From assembly GCF_010587385.1 (NCBI RefSeq), contig NZ_CP047475.1:2356001-2420000 (forward strand): DNA of 64,000 nt. Direction: 5' to 3'. This document shows, piece after piece, positions 7,010-15,125 of the stretch. The stretch comes from Vibrio astriarenae. GTDB taxonomy: Bacteria; Pseudomonadota; Gammaproteobacteria; Enterobacterales; Vibrionaceae. The position numbers were made by a program, and so were the translations under genes. Every line of letters begins with the position of its first letter. Position 1 is the stretch's first letter. Below the pieces are notes generated by a model. That model saw only the letters and a program-made list of their open reading frames with translations, was not told where the DNA came from and did no database searches.

Positions 7010-9919
7010 CTAAGTACTAACAGATTGCTTGATTAGATCATAAATTACATCGTCAGAAAACTGTGTTTTAAACTCAACCTTCACTTCTTTACTGATCTGA
7101 TTGAACAGTTCTTTAGCATGCTTGATTTTACGCTCTTCCTCTTTTCTAAGCGTATCTTTTCCTTCTACATTTTTAGTTTCAATGATGAAGTTCAGATAAT
7201 CCCCTTCACTGGTCTTAACTACATAAGCAAAGTCAGGAGAATAGGTATAACCACCTGCTACAGGGATTTTTATCGAGTTTTTTGGGATCTTGGTAAAGAC
7301 CGATACAGACTCAATTTCACCATCAGTAATATTGAGCTTTTCCAGCTCAGAATCATAAAACACATCTTCAAAGAGGTAGCTGTCCAGTGGTGGTAAAGAA
7401 CAATCCGAATGCACACCGAGATCACTTGCTGTAACATCCTTCAGAGCGTGACCTGCTTCATCTGTAAATTTAGTGGGATGCAGGCTGTTGGAAATGATGT
7501 TATATCCAAGCCCAAACTTATTAAATGAATTATGCAGCAAGAACTTACTAAAGCCTGACTTTATCTTTCTGATGGTTTGAATGTTCAAATAATCAGTAAT
7601 ATTAATCGTTCCTTGCACGGCTACAAATGCTTTGTGCAGCGTTGATGGTTTGATAAATGCCATTTGCGATAGGCGATTTACAAACTCTTTGTATGTCATA
7701 GTGCAGAACTTAGTGAAGTCATCATCATCACCAAATACGGTTTTTGACATTGCCGTATCATTGCTCACATACACTTTTTCAATACGTGTTTGAACGCCAG
7801 TCTTTTTGAACTTCTCAGACTCTTCAAGCAAATAGGTAGTGAAGAGCTTTAGAAAATCATTCTCGCTAGCAATCTTATACTCTAATACTGCCTTTTGATT
7901 AATCATTTCCCATAGTTGCTTTAGCTCATCAAATTTACCAGCTCGCATTTTCGAACGAGTTTTTCCCTCTGTGGCAACTTTGATTTTCCCGCTCTTAACG
8001 CCCTTATTAAAGGCGTCAGGGTATTCAGCTTTGAGTTTCAAATAGGCTTCTGCACCCAGAAAATTCTCATCTTCATCGATGATCCCTTTATTGACTAAGT
8101 ACATCATCATTTTTAAAGCAGAAAGTTCTGGGTATTTGGTTGTAATTTTCTCCTTGATGTCCTGAGTCAACTTAGATGGGACAGTCTCTTTGAATGATGT
8201 TTCATTCACTTCTTTAACTAGAGAGGCTACAAAATCTTTCTCAGTAAAATCCACAAAGTAGTTCAGTCTAAATTCACCATTTACACGAGCCATATATTCA
8301 TTGACTGGCAAGCGTAAGCCTCGACCCACTTCTTGAAGCTTTGAGGTTGTACTACCACTTGAACGTAGCTTACAAAGGGTAAAGATGTTTGGGTTGTCCC
8401 AGCCCTCTCTAAGCGTCCACTTCGAGAAAATAAATCGTCTAGGGTTATCTAAAGACAAAAGCAGCTCTTTATCGTGCAAAATTTCATTAATCTCTTGCTC
8501 GATTTTTTCGTCTTTATCACTGTTATCCTTCGAGAAATAACCACCGTGGACACTACTTATATCAGCAATAGTTCTTTCCAAATACCGTTTGTAGAACTCA
8601 TCTGTTTCAGTTTTTAGTAATGCCTTAGCTTCAGCCAAAGTCCACTCTTCAAAATTTGCTTTCAAGCTGCCAGAAATATTGCTTCCATCGCGATAGCCCT
8701 CGATATCATCAATAAAAAAGAGGGTCAGAGGTTTGATTCGTGGGCGTTGTGTCAGCATTTCTCGCTCAACTTTGAAGTGCTCTTTAATCGCCCTACGCAT
8801 CATATTACCTTCGAGCGTATCAGAGTAAGAATATGGGTTGATTGACCCATTAACCTTAAGCTCTACACCATTACTCAGAACGACCATTCTCGTGTTCATC
8901 GACTCAATAAATAGATCATGAATTTCAGTATGAGCTTTGGACAAAGATTCACCTTTGCCCACTTTGATTATGCTCTTTGATCCGCTTTCATTTAGCTCGA
9001 AGGTTGCCTCTTTTGTTGAGGTATTTTTAAGTGTCAAGCTAGCAACATCGTCTCCTACCATCTCCTCAATAAAGGTATTAATACCTTTAACGAGATCAGC
9101 ATTAAATGCGTCAACAGCCGTCAAACGGTAGACAAGATTTTCATAATCATCATTAAACGTTGCGCCATAGCGAATGATGCTTTGAGCATTGAATTTTTCA
9201 ATGTTATTCCACGTTGTCTTGGCTTTAGGAAACTTATGAGGCTCATCAATTATAACGAACGGCTTTACTGCACTGATTGCTTCAATAGGCGTGTTACACT
9301 TGTTGTCTAGCAATCCACGGTCATACGCTTCCATCAACGATGGTGAGTTCACCATTCCCGAGTTAATCACCATGACATGAATGTATTTTTTGTTGTAGTT
9401 ATTTGCTTCTACAAAATCGTGGACCGCTTGAGGCATATACGATTTTGTGCTTTTCTTAGACGACTTTTTACTTTCAACAACATACGTTTTAAGCTCACGC
9501 TCTGTCTCTCTAAAGTGTTCTTTAAGTGCATCACTTTTAAGAAAATTCACCGTACCTGCTTTGATCGAAAGCGTCGGTACAATGATGATAAACTTATTGA
9601 TACCAAAAGCTTTGTTCAACTCGAACATCGTTTTTGTATAAGTGTAAGTCTTACCTGTACCAGTTTCCATCGAAACATCAATCACATTACTATTTTCGTT
9701 GTAATGCTCTTTGCTGTGTTCGATACCATTAAACTCGTGAATAGCCTTTATGTTTGAACGTTGCTGTAGCTTAGTAATAACGAGTTCTGGATTCGCTAAA
9801 AGTCGAACACTTTGATCGTCATCGACTTGTGGCTCAGCGCCTATAAACATATTAAGAACTGCATCAACACCTGCTTTTTGGTGTGGCAGGTTTTTTTCAA
9901 AAGTGAATCCTTTACTCAT
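7010..9919 (-). CDS. res: Type III restriction enzyme, Res subunit
   Basis: This 969-residue protein has a superfamily 2 helicase/translocase core and a C-terminal nuclease domain. The Walker A is ETGTGKT at 85-91. The DEAD-type motif II is DEPH at 225-228. A late helicase motif, QEVGRGLRLP, lies near 530. The C-terminus carries a PD-(D/E)xK nuclease: PD at 895-896, then E914 and K916 in IIETKN. With Mod it forms a complex that cleaves DNA when two unmethylated sites face each other. The ATG overlaps the mod stop by one base (TAATG). All catalytic motifs are present, so it is probably active and gives phage defence. Confidence 0.93.
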   Translation of the reverse strand: MSKGFTFEKNLPHQKAGVDAVLNMFIGAEPQVDDDQSVRLLANPELVITKLQQRSNIKAIHEFNGIEHSKEHYNENSNVIDVSMETGTGKTYTYTKTMFELNKAFGINKFIIIVPTLSIKAGTVNFLKSDALKEHFRETERELKTYVVESKKSSKKSTKSYMPQAVHDFVEANNYNKKYIHVMVINSGMVNSPSLMEAYDRGLLDNKCNTPIEAISAVKPFVIIDEPHKFPKAKTTWNNIEKFNAQSIIRYGATFNDDYENLVYRLTAVDAFNADLVKGINTFIEEMVGDDVASLTLKNTSTKEATFELNESGSKSIIKVGKGESLSKAHTEIHDLFIESMNTRMVVLSNGVELKVNGSINPYSYSDTLEGNMMRRAIKEHFKVEREMLTQRPRIKPLTLFFIDDIEGYRDGSNISGSLKANFEEWTLAEAKALLKTETDEFYKRYLERTIADISSVHGGYFSKDNSDKDEKIEQEINEILHDKELLLSLDNPRRFIFSKWTLREGWDNPNIFTLCKLRSSGSTTSKLQEVGRGLRLPVNEYMARVNGEFRLNYFVDFTEKDFVASLVKEVNETSFKETVPSKLTQDIKEKITTKYPELSALKMMMYLVNKGIIDEDENFLGAEAYLKLKAEYPDAFNKGVKSGKIKVATEGKTRSKMRAGKFDELKQLWEMINQKAVLEYKIASENDFLKLFTTYLLEESEKFKKTGVQTRIEKVYVSNDTAMSKTVFGDDDDFTKFCTMTYKEFVNRLSQMAFIKPSTLHKAFVAVQGTINITDYLNIQTIRKIKSGFSKFLLHNSFNKFGLGYNIISNSLHPTKFTDEAGHALKDVTASDLGVHSDCSLPPLDSYLFEDVFYDSELEKLNITDGEIESVSVFTKIPKNSIKIPVAGGYTYSPDFAYVVKTSEGDYLNFIIETKNVEGKDTLRKEEERKIKHAKELFNQISKEVKVEFKTQFSDDVIYDLIKQSVST

Positions 9920-11901
9920 TAGTTACGTGCCACCACATCAATTTCGATAGATTTCTTATTCGCATAACTCTTCAGTGCTTCGTTCAATTCCATCTGCTTC
10001 ACGCTGTCAAAGTTGTTGGCATAATAAACAATTTTGTTTGGATCAAAATCTTTGTTATCCGTATCATCAAGCTTACGAAGCAAAGCTTTAAGTGCATTGC
10101 TAGTAAAATCTGAGGCAATCATATATAAACGTCTATCACACATATGCGCTGTATAACCATCGAGATCAATATCGTAGATAGGTGTCGTTAACGCACTACC
10201 ATCATACAAAGCCCATGTAGTGAGTAGGGTTTGATACTGATCCTCAGTTAGTAGAACATCATCAAACATAGTAAGATTGGATAAGGTTAGTTCTTTGTCA
10301 TCTTCTTCAATACGAAAGTCCTTTGCGACCTCGTATACTTTAAAACCTTTATCCAAGTTGTTTGTATCAAATTCATCCTGAACTTGCTCTGCGACCTTTA
10401 ATAATCTTGCTTGCGTCAACTCGGTAATTTCCTTGTACCCTTTTTTGAATGCTTCACTCCCAGCTTCCACAGCCTCTGGTATTTGGACGAGAATATAAGA
10501 TCTATTCCCCCCATCTTTAGCGTTCACTTTTTGTACCGCATGCCCTGTTGTTCCTGAACCAGCAAAAAAGTCTAATATGATGTCACTTTTATCTGTTCTC
10601 ACCAGTTCTATTAAGTATTTTATCAAGTTAGATGGTTTTGCATAATCAAATGGAATATCCATTTTCTTTAATTCAGCAGAACTCTCCCTATTTTCCCAGT
10701 TTAATATTATATCACTTGGAACTTTACCTTTTTCTTGCTGCTCTGATAACCATAACTTGTTGTATATGTTGTACTTAGACTTCTCATTCGCGTTGTTTAC
10801 CAATGCTGATGTTCTAGTAACTTTGAATACAATATTCCCTTTATCATATTCTTGCTTGTAGCGATCATAAGTCCACTTCCATACCCCGTCATCTTTATTA
10901 GGGGTCACTTTGCAGCCATCTCCCAGAGCATTAGGTAATGTACTTCCCGGTGGAATAACAAAAGATCCATCAGGACACTCAATCCAATACCTCTGGTTAG
11001 GCCTCGCATCTAAGCTGGCTTTATATAGCCTTTCTTCACCGAACTTCTCTCCTGATCGAACACCAGAACTTTCGACCTTATTGTAATAAGTTTTTATTTG
11101 CTCATCTGATATAGAAGCTCTAAAATTTTTTGTTTTCAGCTTTTCTTTTGCGTACACAAGAATGTATTCAACGTTAGGTGTAAAGAAGCTTCCTTTTGCT
11201 CCCCCTGACTTCATTTGTCGGGCAATCATTGTTATGAAGTTATGTTCTCCATATATTTCGTCAAGCATTAACCTAAGCTGACCCACCTCATCATTACCTA
11301 TAGAAACAAAGATCACACCTTCACTGGAGAGTAATTCCCTAGACACATAAAGCCTTGGATAAATAAAAGTCAACCAAGCACTATGACTATTCGAACCTTT
11401 ATCAGCAAAACTCAAAATTCGTTCCGCTTCATCGATATCAAGACCAGCAAGCTCTGCAAGCTGTTCTTTGGTAAATTTACGGTCATCATTGTAGACGAAA
11501 CCATCTGAACCTGTGTTATATGGCGGGTCAATGTAGATCATCTTGACCTCCTCACTGTAGGCATTAACCAAATGCTTAAGTACTTCGAGATTGTCACCTT
11601 TGATAAGCAAGTTGTTACTATGTTTATGCTTGTCTTGCGAGTTGTGCTCTACATCTGCGCGAATCAGGGTTTTAGGTGGTAAATTCGCCAATAGACGAGA
11701 GTATGATTTGCCTAGCCAGTTCAGAGCATAACTTTCTTTTGAAAGCTCAATTTCACTTTCATTGACCACTTCAAGCATTCGCTCTTGAATGAACTTACCA
11801 TCACGATCAAAGCAATTTGGGAAGTGTTTCTTGAGAATCGCAAGCTGTTTGCTACTGGCTGTCTCAACGTTCGAATATACTGTTTCTTCTTTAATGTTCA
11901 T
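9919..11901 (-). CDS. mod: Type III DNA N6-adenine methyltransferase, Mod subunit
   Basis: The 660-residue protein has catalytic DPPYN at 125-129 followed by the AdoMet-binding FAGSG near 443. This order defines the beta class of amino-methyltransferases used by type III systems. The region between (about 200-400) would be the target-recognition domain; its low similarity to familiar sequences means the recognition site cannot be read. Mod methylates one strand of an asymmetric site and guides Res. It is first in a two-gene unit with res. No tandem repeat suggesting phase variation is seen inside it. Confidence 0.94.
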   Translation of the reverse strand: MNIKEETVYSNVETASSKQLAILKKHFPNCFDRDGKFIQERMLEVVNESEIELSKESYALNWLGKSYSRLLANLPPKTLIRADVEHNSQDKHKHSNNLLIKGDNLEVLKHLVNAYSEEVKMIYIDPPYNTGSDGFVYNDDRKFTKEQLAELAGLDIDEAERILSFADKGSNSHSAWLTFIYPRLYVSRELLSSEGVIFVSIGNDEVGQLRLMLDEIYGEHNFITMIARQMKSGGAKGSFFTPNVEYILVYAKEKLKTKNFRASISDEQIKTYYNKVESSGVRSGEKFGEERLYKASLDARPNQRYWIECPDGSFVIPPGSTLPNALGDGCKVTPNKDDGVWKWTYDRYKQEYDKGNIVFKVTRTSALVNNANEKSKYNIYNKLWLSEQQEKGKVPSDIILNWENRESSAELKKMDIPFDYAKPSNLIKYLIELVRTDKSDIILDFFAGSGTTGHAVQKVNAKDGGNRSYILVQIPEAVEAGSEAFKKGYKEITELTQARLLKVAEQVQDEFDTNNLDKGFKVYEVAKDFRIEEDDKELTLSNLTMFDDVLLTEDQYQTLLTTWALYDGSALTTPIYDIDLDGYTAHMCDRRLYMIASDFTSNALKALLRKLDDTDNKDFDPNKIVYYANNFDSVKQMELNEALKSYANKKSIEIDVVARN

Positions 11902-11928
11902 CTTTGTTCCAAATTCAATGATTTGTGA

Positions 11929-12213
11929 TTAATCGTTGTCTGATTTAGCTGTGATTCTAATTGATGCCTCTGTAAGGCCAATACGCAATAACTCAGCGAT
12001 AGCACCGTCTAAACTCTTAAAAATACGAGCCTCATAAGGCTGCCGTGAACTACTCAGCACAAGCGGCTCACCCTTCCACTGCATACCATTAAAGACTACC
12101 ACGTACTCACCTTTGCAGCCCACAACTTGCGCCTGATCTAAAATACCGCTCTTCACTCTTTCTTTCGCCATAGAGCTAAGAATGCAGTTTCCACCATTTA
12201 ACCCTGAAATCAT
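11929..12213 (-). CDS. Small hypothetical protein upstream of mod
   Basis: A 94-residue protein ends 27 bp before mod and is transcribed in the same direction. ATG at 12213 follows GAGTGAG at a good distance; an internal ATG (MAKERVKSG, residue 15) is an alternative. The segment from VLSSSRQPYEARIFKSLDGAIAE onward (split at the tyrosine) looks like a small folded domain. I do not recognise the family. The position suggests it belongs to the restriction-modification transcript, possibly as a regulator. Confidence 0.55.
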   Translation of the reverse strand: MISGLNGGNCILSSMAKERVKSGILDQAQVVGCKGEYVVVFNGMQWKGEPLVLSSSRQPYEARIFKSLDGAIAELLRIGLTEASIRITAKSDND

Positions 12214-12442
12214 TCTGACTCACTCAATATGTATTTTTGCCACAATATCAAATATCGTTGCAAAACTATAGTGTTGTAGAGGATTTCGACAAGCGCATGT
12301 ATAAGCAGATAGTGGGAGGTGAGTTGTTCCACTGGTTGAACATCAGTGAAACCAATAATGGGAGACAAATGAGCTAGATTTTCTGCACCCTACCCCTTAA
12401 GCTTCGCCTCTTTGAACATGCGAACAAAAGACTTCGCCACAA
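12214..12442. other. Non-coding stretch upstream of the RM unit
   Basis: No gene is supported here. It should hold the promoter for the minus-strand 94-residue gene, mod and res; AT-rich sequence near 12240-12270 is the likely site, but no clear -35/-10 pair stands out. Confidence 0.4.
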
Positions 12443-12511
12443 ACATTAGCAACTACTAAGATTGAATCAATCATGGTTTTATTTAGAGAATGCTAATATG
12501 AAAACTTGGTT

Positions 12512-12732
12512 ATGGGCGCTCCAATCGGAAATACTTTCAACAATCAAGACGAATATGCTAAACAGTGCTAAAAACTTGTCTAATGGGTGCGGTTGATCAT
12601 GAAGGGATTACTTATACTTCAAGAGAGTGGTTTATTACTCTAATACCTTGTATTCAACAAGCTATCCAAATGCTGAGCACAGGTGATATGATCAATTATC
12701 GTTTTGACATGCTACCTCAAGCAATCATTTAG
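12512..12732 (+). pseudogene. Decayed copy of the small-terminase-like gene
   Basis: From ATG 12512 the reading MGAPIGNTFNN...EYAKQC parallels MAAPIGNTFNNKYRQDYAKQ of the intact gene at 13280. Nine bases are missing, then an in-frame TAA and a 1-nt deletion follow. The next frame continues as CLMGAVDHE, matching CLLGAIDKD. After about 12603 the similarity ends and an unrelated open frame (GITYTSREWFITLIPC...) runs to TAG at 12730-12732. The promoter region is also shared: ACATTAGCAACTACTAA at 12443-12459 matches 13209-13225 with one change. Confidence 0.7.
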
Positions 12733-12770
12733 AAATAGATCAAACAACACTAGGACGAGAGTGAAAAAAT

Positions 12771-13007
12771 ATGACCTGTATGCCTTTGACACCAAAAGAA
12801 GAAGAGAAGATACAAGCAAAAGCGACAAAGCAAACAAAGACACTGATTAATCAACTAAATAGATACGCAGCTAAGAACCTGAATTGCAGTATCTTCGAAG
12901 ATGGCTCTGTAATGATGGATTCAGGAATTCCAGATGTACACTACGCCGATCAGGACACCCTAAAAGATTTGAGGTTGCACTTGGATCTTATATTAAAGAA
13001 CATCTAA
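12771..13007 (+). CDS. Small hypothetical protein
   Basis: A 78-residue charged protein (MTCMPLTPKEEEKIQAKATK...) has a Lys/Glu/Gln-rich N-terminal half, probably helical, and an acidic C-terminal half. AGAGTG lies about 11 nt upstream of ATG 12771, a weak site; ATG at 12780 is an alternative. No family is recognised. It sits between the two small-terminase copies, so it belongs to the island. Length and composition are plausible for a real small gene. Confidence 0.4.
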   Translation: MTCMPLTPKEEEKIQAKATKQTKTLINQLNRYAAKNLNCSIFEDGSVMMDSGIPDVHYADQDTLKDLRLHLDLILKNI

Positions 13008-13279
13008 CACAGCTATTGATCATTGCTAAATGGTGGGCTTTACGGCTCCCGGCACTCTTTTATCTTACCACACCAAAGATGGCGCTATCAGTTCACACCC
13101 ATTGTCACTTTAATGATGTTATATGAGTATTAATTCACGCATATGCATATATAGGTAAAACTGTAAAACACAACCTACAAAGGGCGTTACATCAAGGCTT
13201 CATTATTAACATTAGCAATTACTAATTATGTTTCTAACATGATACACTTTAGTAGTCGCTAATATAAAGGACCTTCTTT

Positions 13280-13714
13280 ATGGCCGCTCCAATCGGTAAT
13301 ACCTTCAACAATAAGTACAGACAGGATTACGCCAAGCAATGCTACAAGCTCTGCTTACTGGGCGCTATTGACAAAGACTTGGCTGAATTCTTCGAAGTGG
13401 ACAGGGATACCATCAAAAACTGGGCGAAGAAACACCCTGAGTTTGCAGATGCTCGCCGATCAGGAAAGCTAACCGCAGACGCCGAGGTTGCGAATAAGCT
13501 TTACCGCCGCGCCACTGGTTGTCAGGTTAAAAAACAGAAACTACTGCCTAGTGGTGATATCGTCGAATACACCGAAGAGTTACCACCTGAGACTCGTGCG
13601 ATCGAGTACTGGCTGAACTGTCGTCAGCGAGACAAATGGAGCAAAAGCCAGAAGGTTAAGGTGTCTGGTGACGCAGAGACCCCATTAGCGTTCATCCTGG
13701 CGAGCATAGTATAA
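13280..13714 (+). CDS. Phage small-terminase-like protein
   Basis: The 144-residue protein resembles phage terminase small subunits. It has an N-terminal helix-turn-helix (about 15-55, with LAEFFEVDRDTIKNWAKKHP) and then ARRSGKLTADAEVANKLYRR, a typical link to the oligomerisation region. TerS binds the pac or cos site and passes DNA to the large subunit. No large subunit, portal or capsid gene is nearby. The C-terminus ends abruptly (PLAFILASIV), so the 3' end may be truncated near the island end 150 bp away. A satellite-type TerS that redirects helper packaging is one reading; a prophage relic is the other. Confidence 0.65.
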   Translation: MAAPIGNTFNNKYRQDYAKQCYKLCLLGAIDKDLAEFFEVDRDTIKNWAKKHPEFADARRSGKLTADAEVANKLYRRATGCQVKKQKLLPSGDIVEYTEELPPETRAIEYWLNCRQRDKWSKSQKVKVSGDAETPLAFILASIV

Positions 13715-13789
13715 GAGGTGGAAAGTACTACTTCACTGCCATGCGCTTGATTATCTGGTTCGTCCTCGTCTAGTCGATATTGAATTGAG

Positions 13790-13812
13790 TTGGCTATCCC
13801 AGTAGCTATCCC
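13790..13812. repeat. Paired CTATCCC repeats near the distal att copy
   Basis: CTATCCC occurs twice, 12 bp apart (ATCCC at 13796 and 13808). The first shares the 10-mer TTGGCTATCC with 672-681 beside the integrase. Probable arm-type recombinase sites; the role is inferred. Confidence 0.4.
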
Positions 13813-13867
13813 AACCAAAGAAACCTAAAATATTATCTATAAAAAACAATAATTTAATAGATAAACC

Positions 13868-13892
13868 CAACTCCCGCCAGCCCACCAATTCA
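13868..13892 (+). repeat. Attachment site copy, distal end of the first island
   Basis: This 25-bp copy of the tmRNA 3' end (540-565) lacks one T. It marks the far boundary of the 13.3-kb island. It is followed by a hairpin (13899-13923), and then by TAAAATCAATAACTTA (13940-13955), which matches 613-628 after the first terminator with one change. So sequence beyond this repeat resembles the start of a second integrase-bearing element. Confidence 0.85.
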
Positions 13893-13898
13893 GAGTTT

Positions 13899-13923
13899 AA
13901 AGACGTCCCAGGGCGTCTTTTTT
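13899..13923 (+). terminator. Terminator-like hairpin after the distal att copy
   Basis: AAAGACG (13899-13905) pairs with CGTCTTT (13914-13920) across a 8-nt loop, with a T-run. It is the counterpart of the ssrA terminator at 573-597. Confidence 0.75.
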
Positions 13924-14053
13924 CTTATCTAGTGAAACGTAAAATCAATAACTTACATCAAAAAATAGACTTATCACTCAACTGGGCTCGTTAGATTTTA
14001 TGAACCCATGGGGTTAACTTCTGGGTCGAACGCCAAAAAGTGAGGGTCTAAAA

Positions 14054-14698
14054 ATGCCGAAAATAGCTAAGAATCTTACACATACACAGATTAAGAATTT
14101 CAAAACCAAGGGTAAGGAGCAAACACTCACTGACGGTGGTGGTTTGATCGTTAGAGCCCTCCCAAATGGGTCAAAAAGGTTTTACTTTCACTACACGCAT
14201 AAACTCACTAAACGTAAAGTTAAATTATCTATTGGCCCCTTCCCTGTAATATCTCTTTTAGATGCTAGAAAAAAGGCGTTCGAACTAAGTCAGCTGATCG
14301 CAAGAGGCATTGACCCGAGAGCATACATTGAAGAGCAGAAGGAAGCGGCAGAGATTGCAGAGAGCAGCCTTCTAAGACAAGTCGCTCAAGAGTGGTTCGA
14401 AGTCAAAAAACATAGCGTGTCAGAAGACTATGCTCACGACATACGGCGTTCGCTCGAAATGCACATATTTCCAATACTTGAGCATGTACCAGTTTCTGAT
14501 ATCACAGCGCCAAAGGCTATTAAAATCCTGCGCTCCATAGAGGTCAAGGGCAACCTTGAAATAGTCAAAAGGCTAGATCAACAACTCAATGAGATCATGA
14601 CCTATACGGTGAAACTAAACAGTCTATGCCAACCTAATCCTAAATATCAAAGCCACAATGCACAAAGAGTTTTGGCCAAAAGTCAGCAAAACAGTTAA
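14054..14698 (+). pseudogene. Truncated P4-type integrase
   Basis: The 214-residue frame keeps the DUF4102 arm-binding domain (about 1-95) and core-binding domain (to about 185) and is clearly related to the intact integrase at 751 (for example SLEMHIFPILEHVPVSDITA vs SLELHVFPTLGAIPINEIEA). Near 14640-14650 the frame shifts; the alternative frame gives NIKAT as in the intact protein (GIKAA), but no catalytic domain follows in any frame. It lacks R-H-R-Y residues and cannot recombine DNA. It is the relic of a second element in tandem at ssrA. Confidence 0.85.
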
Positions 14699-15125
14699 CT
14701 CACTTTTTATTGAAAAAACCAACCTTCTCGTCGACTCACTGTTGTAACTTTAATTTCACGTGCTGTAGGATGATGTACATGGGCAGATTATCGCTTTAAT
14801 ATTATTTAGCCTCCCATGCTCCACACATGACTACCTTGGTATCAAATCTGATACCAAGGTTCTTTATTTTGCTTTTAGCCAACTATCTCGAATCTAAAAT
14901 CAAACTGCAATTACCCCAAACCAACAATTAGCATTAGCGTTATTAACCACAAGATGATTAACTCTCAACTTGTTAAATGGCAAATTTGCATTTTCACAAC
15001 ACATAAGACTAAATACAGATTGAAAAATCTGTTTTGATGTTAAGCAACCATTCACCATATATCGGCTAACCTTGGGTTTTTAGGTCGAAATACTAACCAT
15101 AAACCCTCGATGGATAGGTGCTGAA
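14699..15125. other. Gap between broken integrase and DUF1800 gene
   Basis: Apart from the terminator at 14833-14875 no gene or repeat is supported. The stretch is AT-rich and probably spans the deletion that removed the rest of the integrase. The promoter for the DUF1800 gene should lie in the last 200 bp. Confidence 0.45.
14833..14875. terminator. Perfect 12-bp inverted repeat terminator
   Basis: ACCTTGGTATCA (14833-14844) and TGATACCAAGGT (14849-14860) flank a 4-nt loop, followed by T-rich sequence. No intact gene precedes it, so it probably ended a lost gene of the second element. Confidence 0.75.

Noticed and set aside
14811..14832. A third copy of the ssrA att site (CTCCCATGCTCCACACATGA) before the terminator at 14833
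   Set aside because: Only short blocks match and several bases are inserted or lost; it is within chance expectation.
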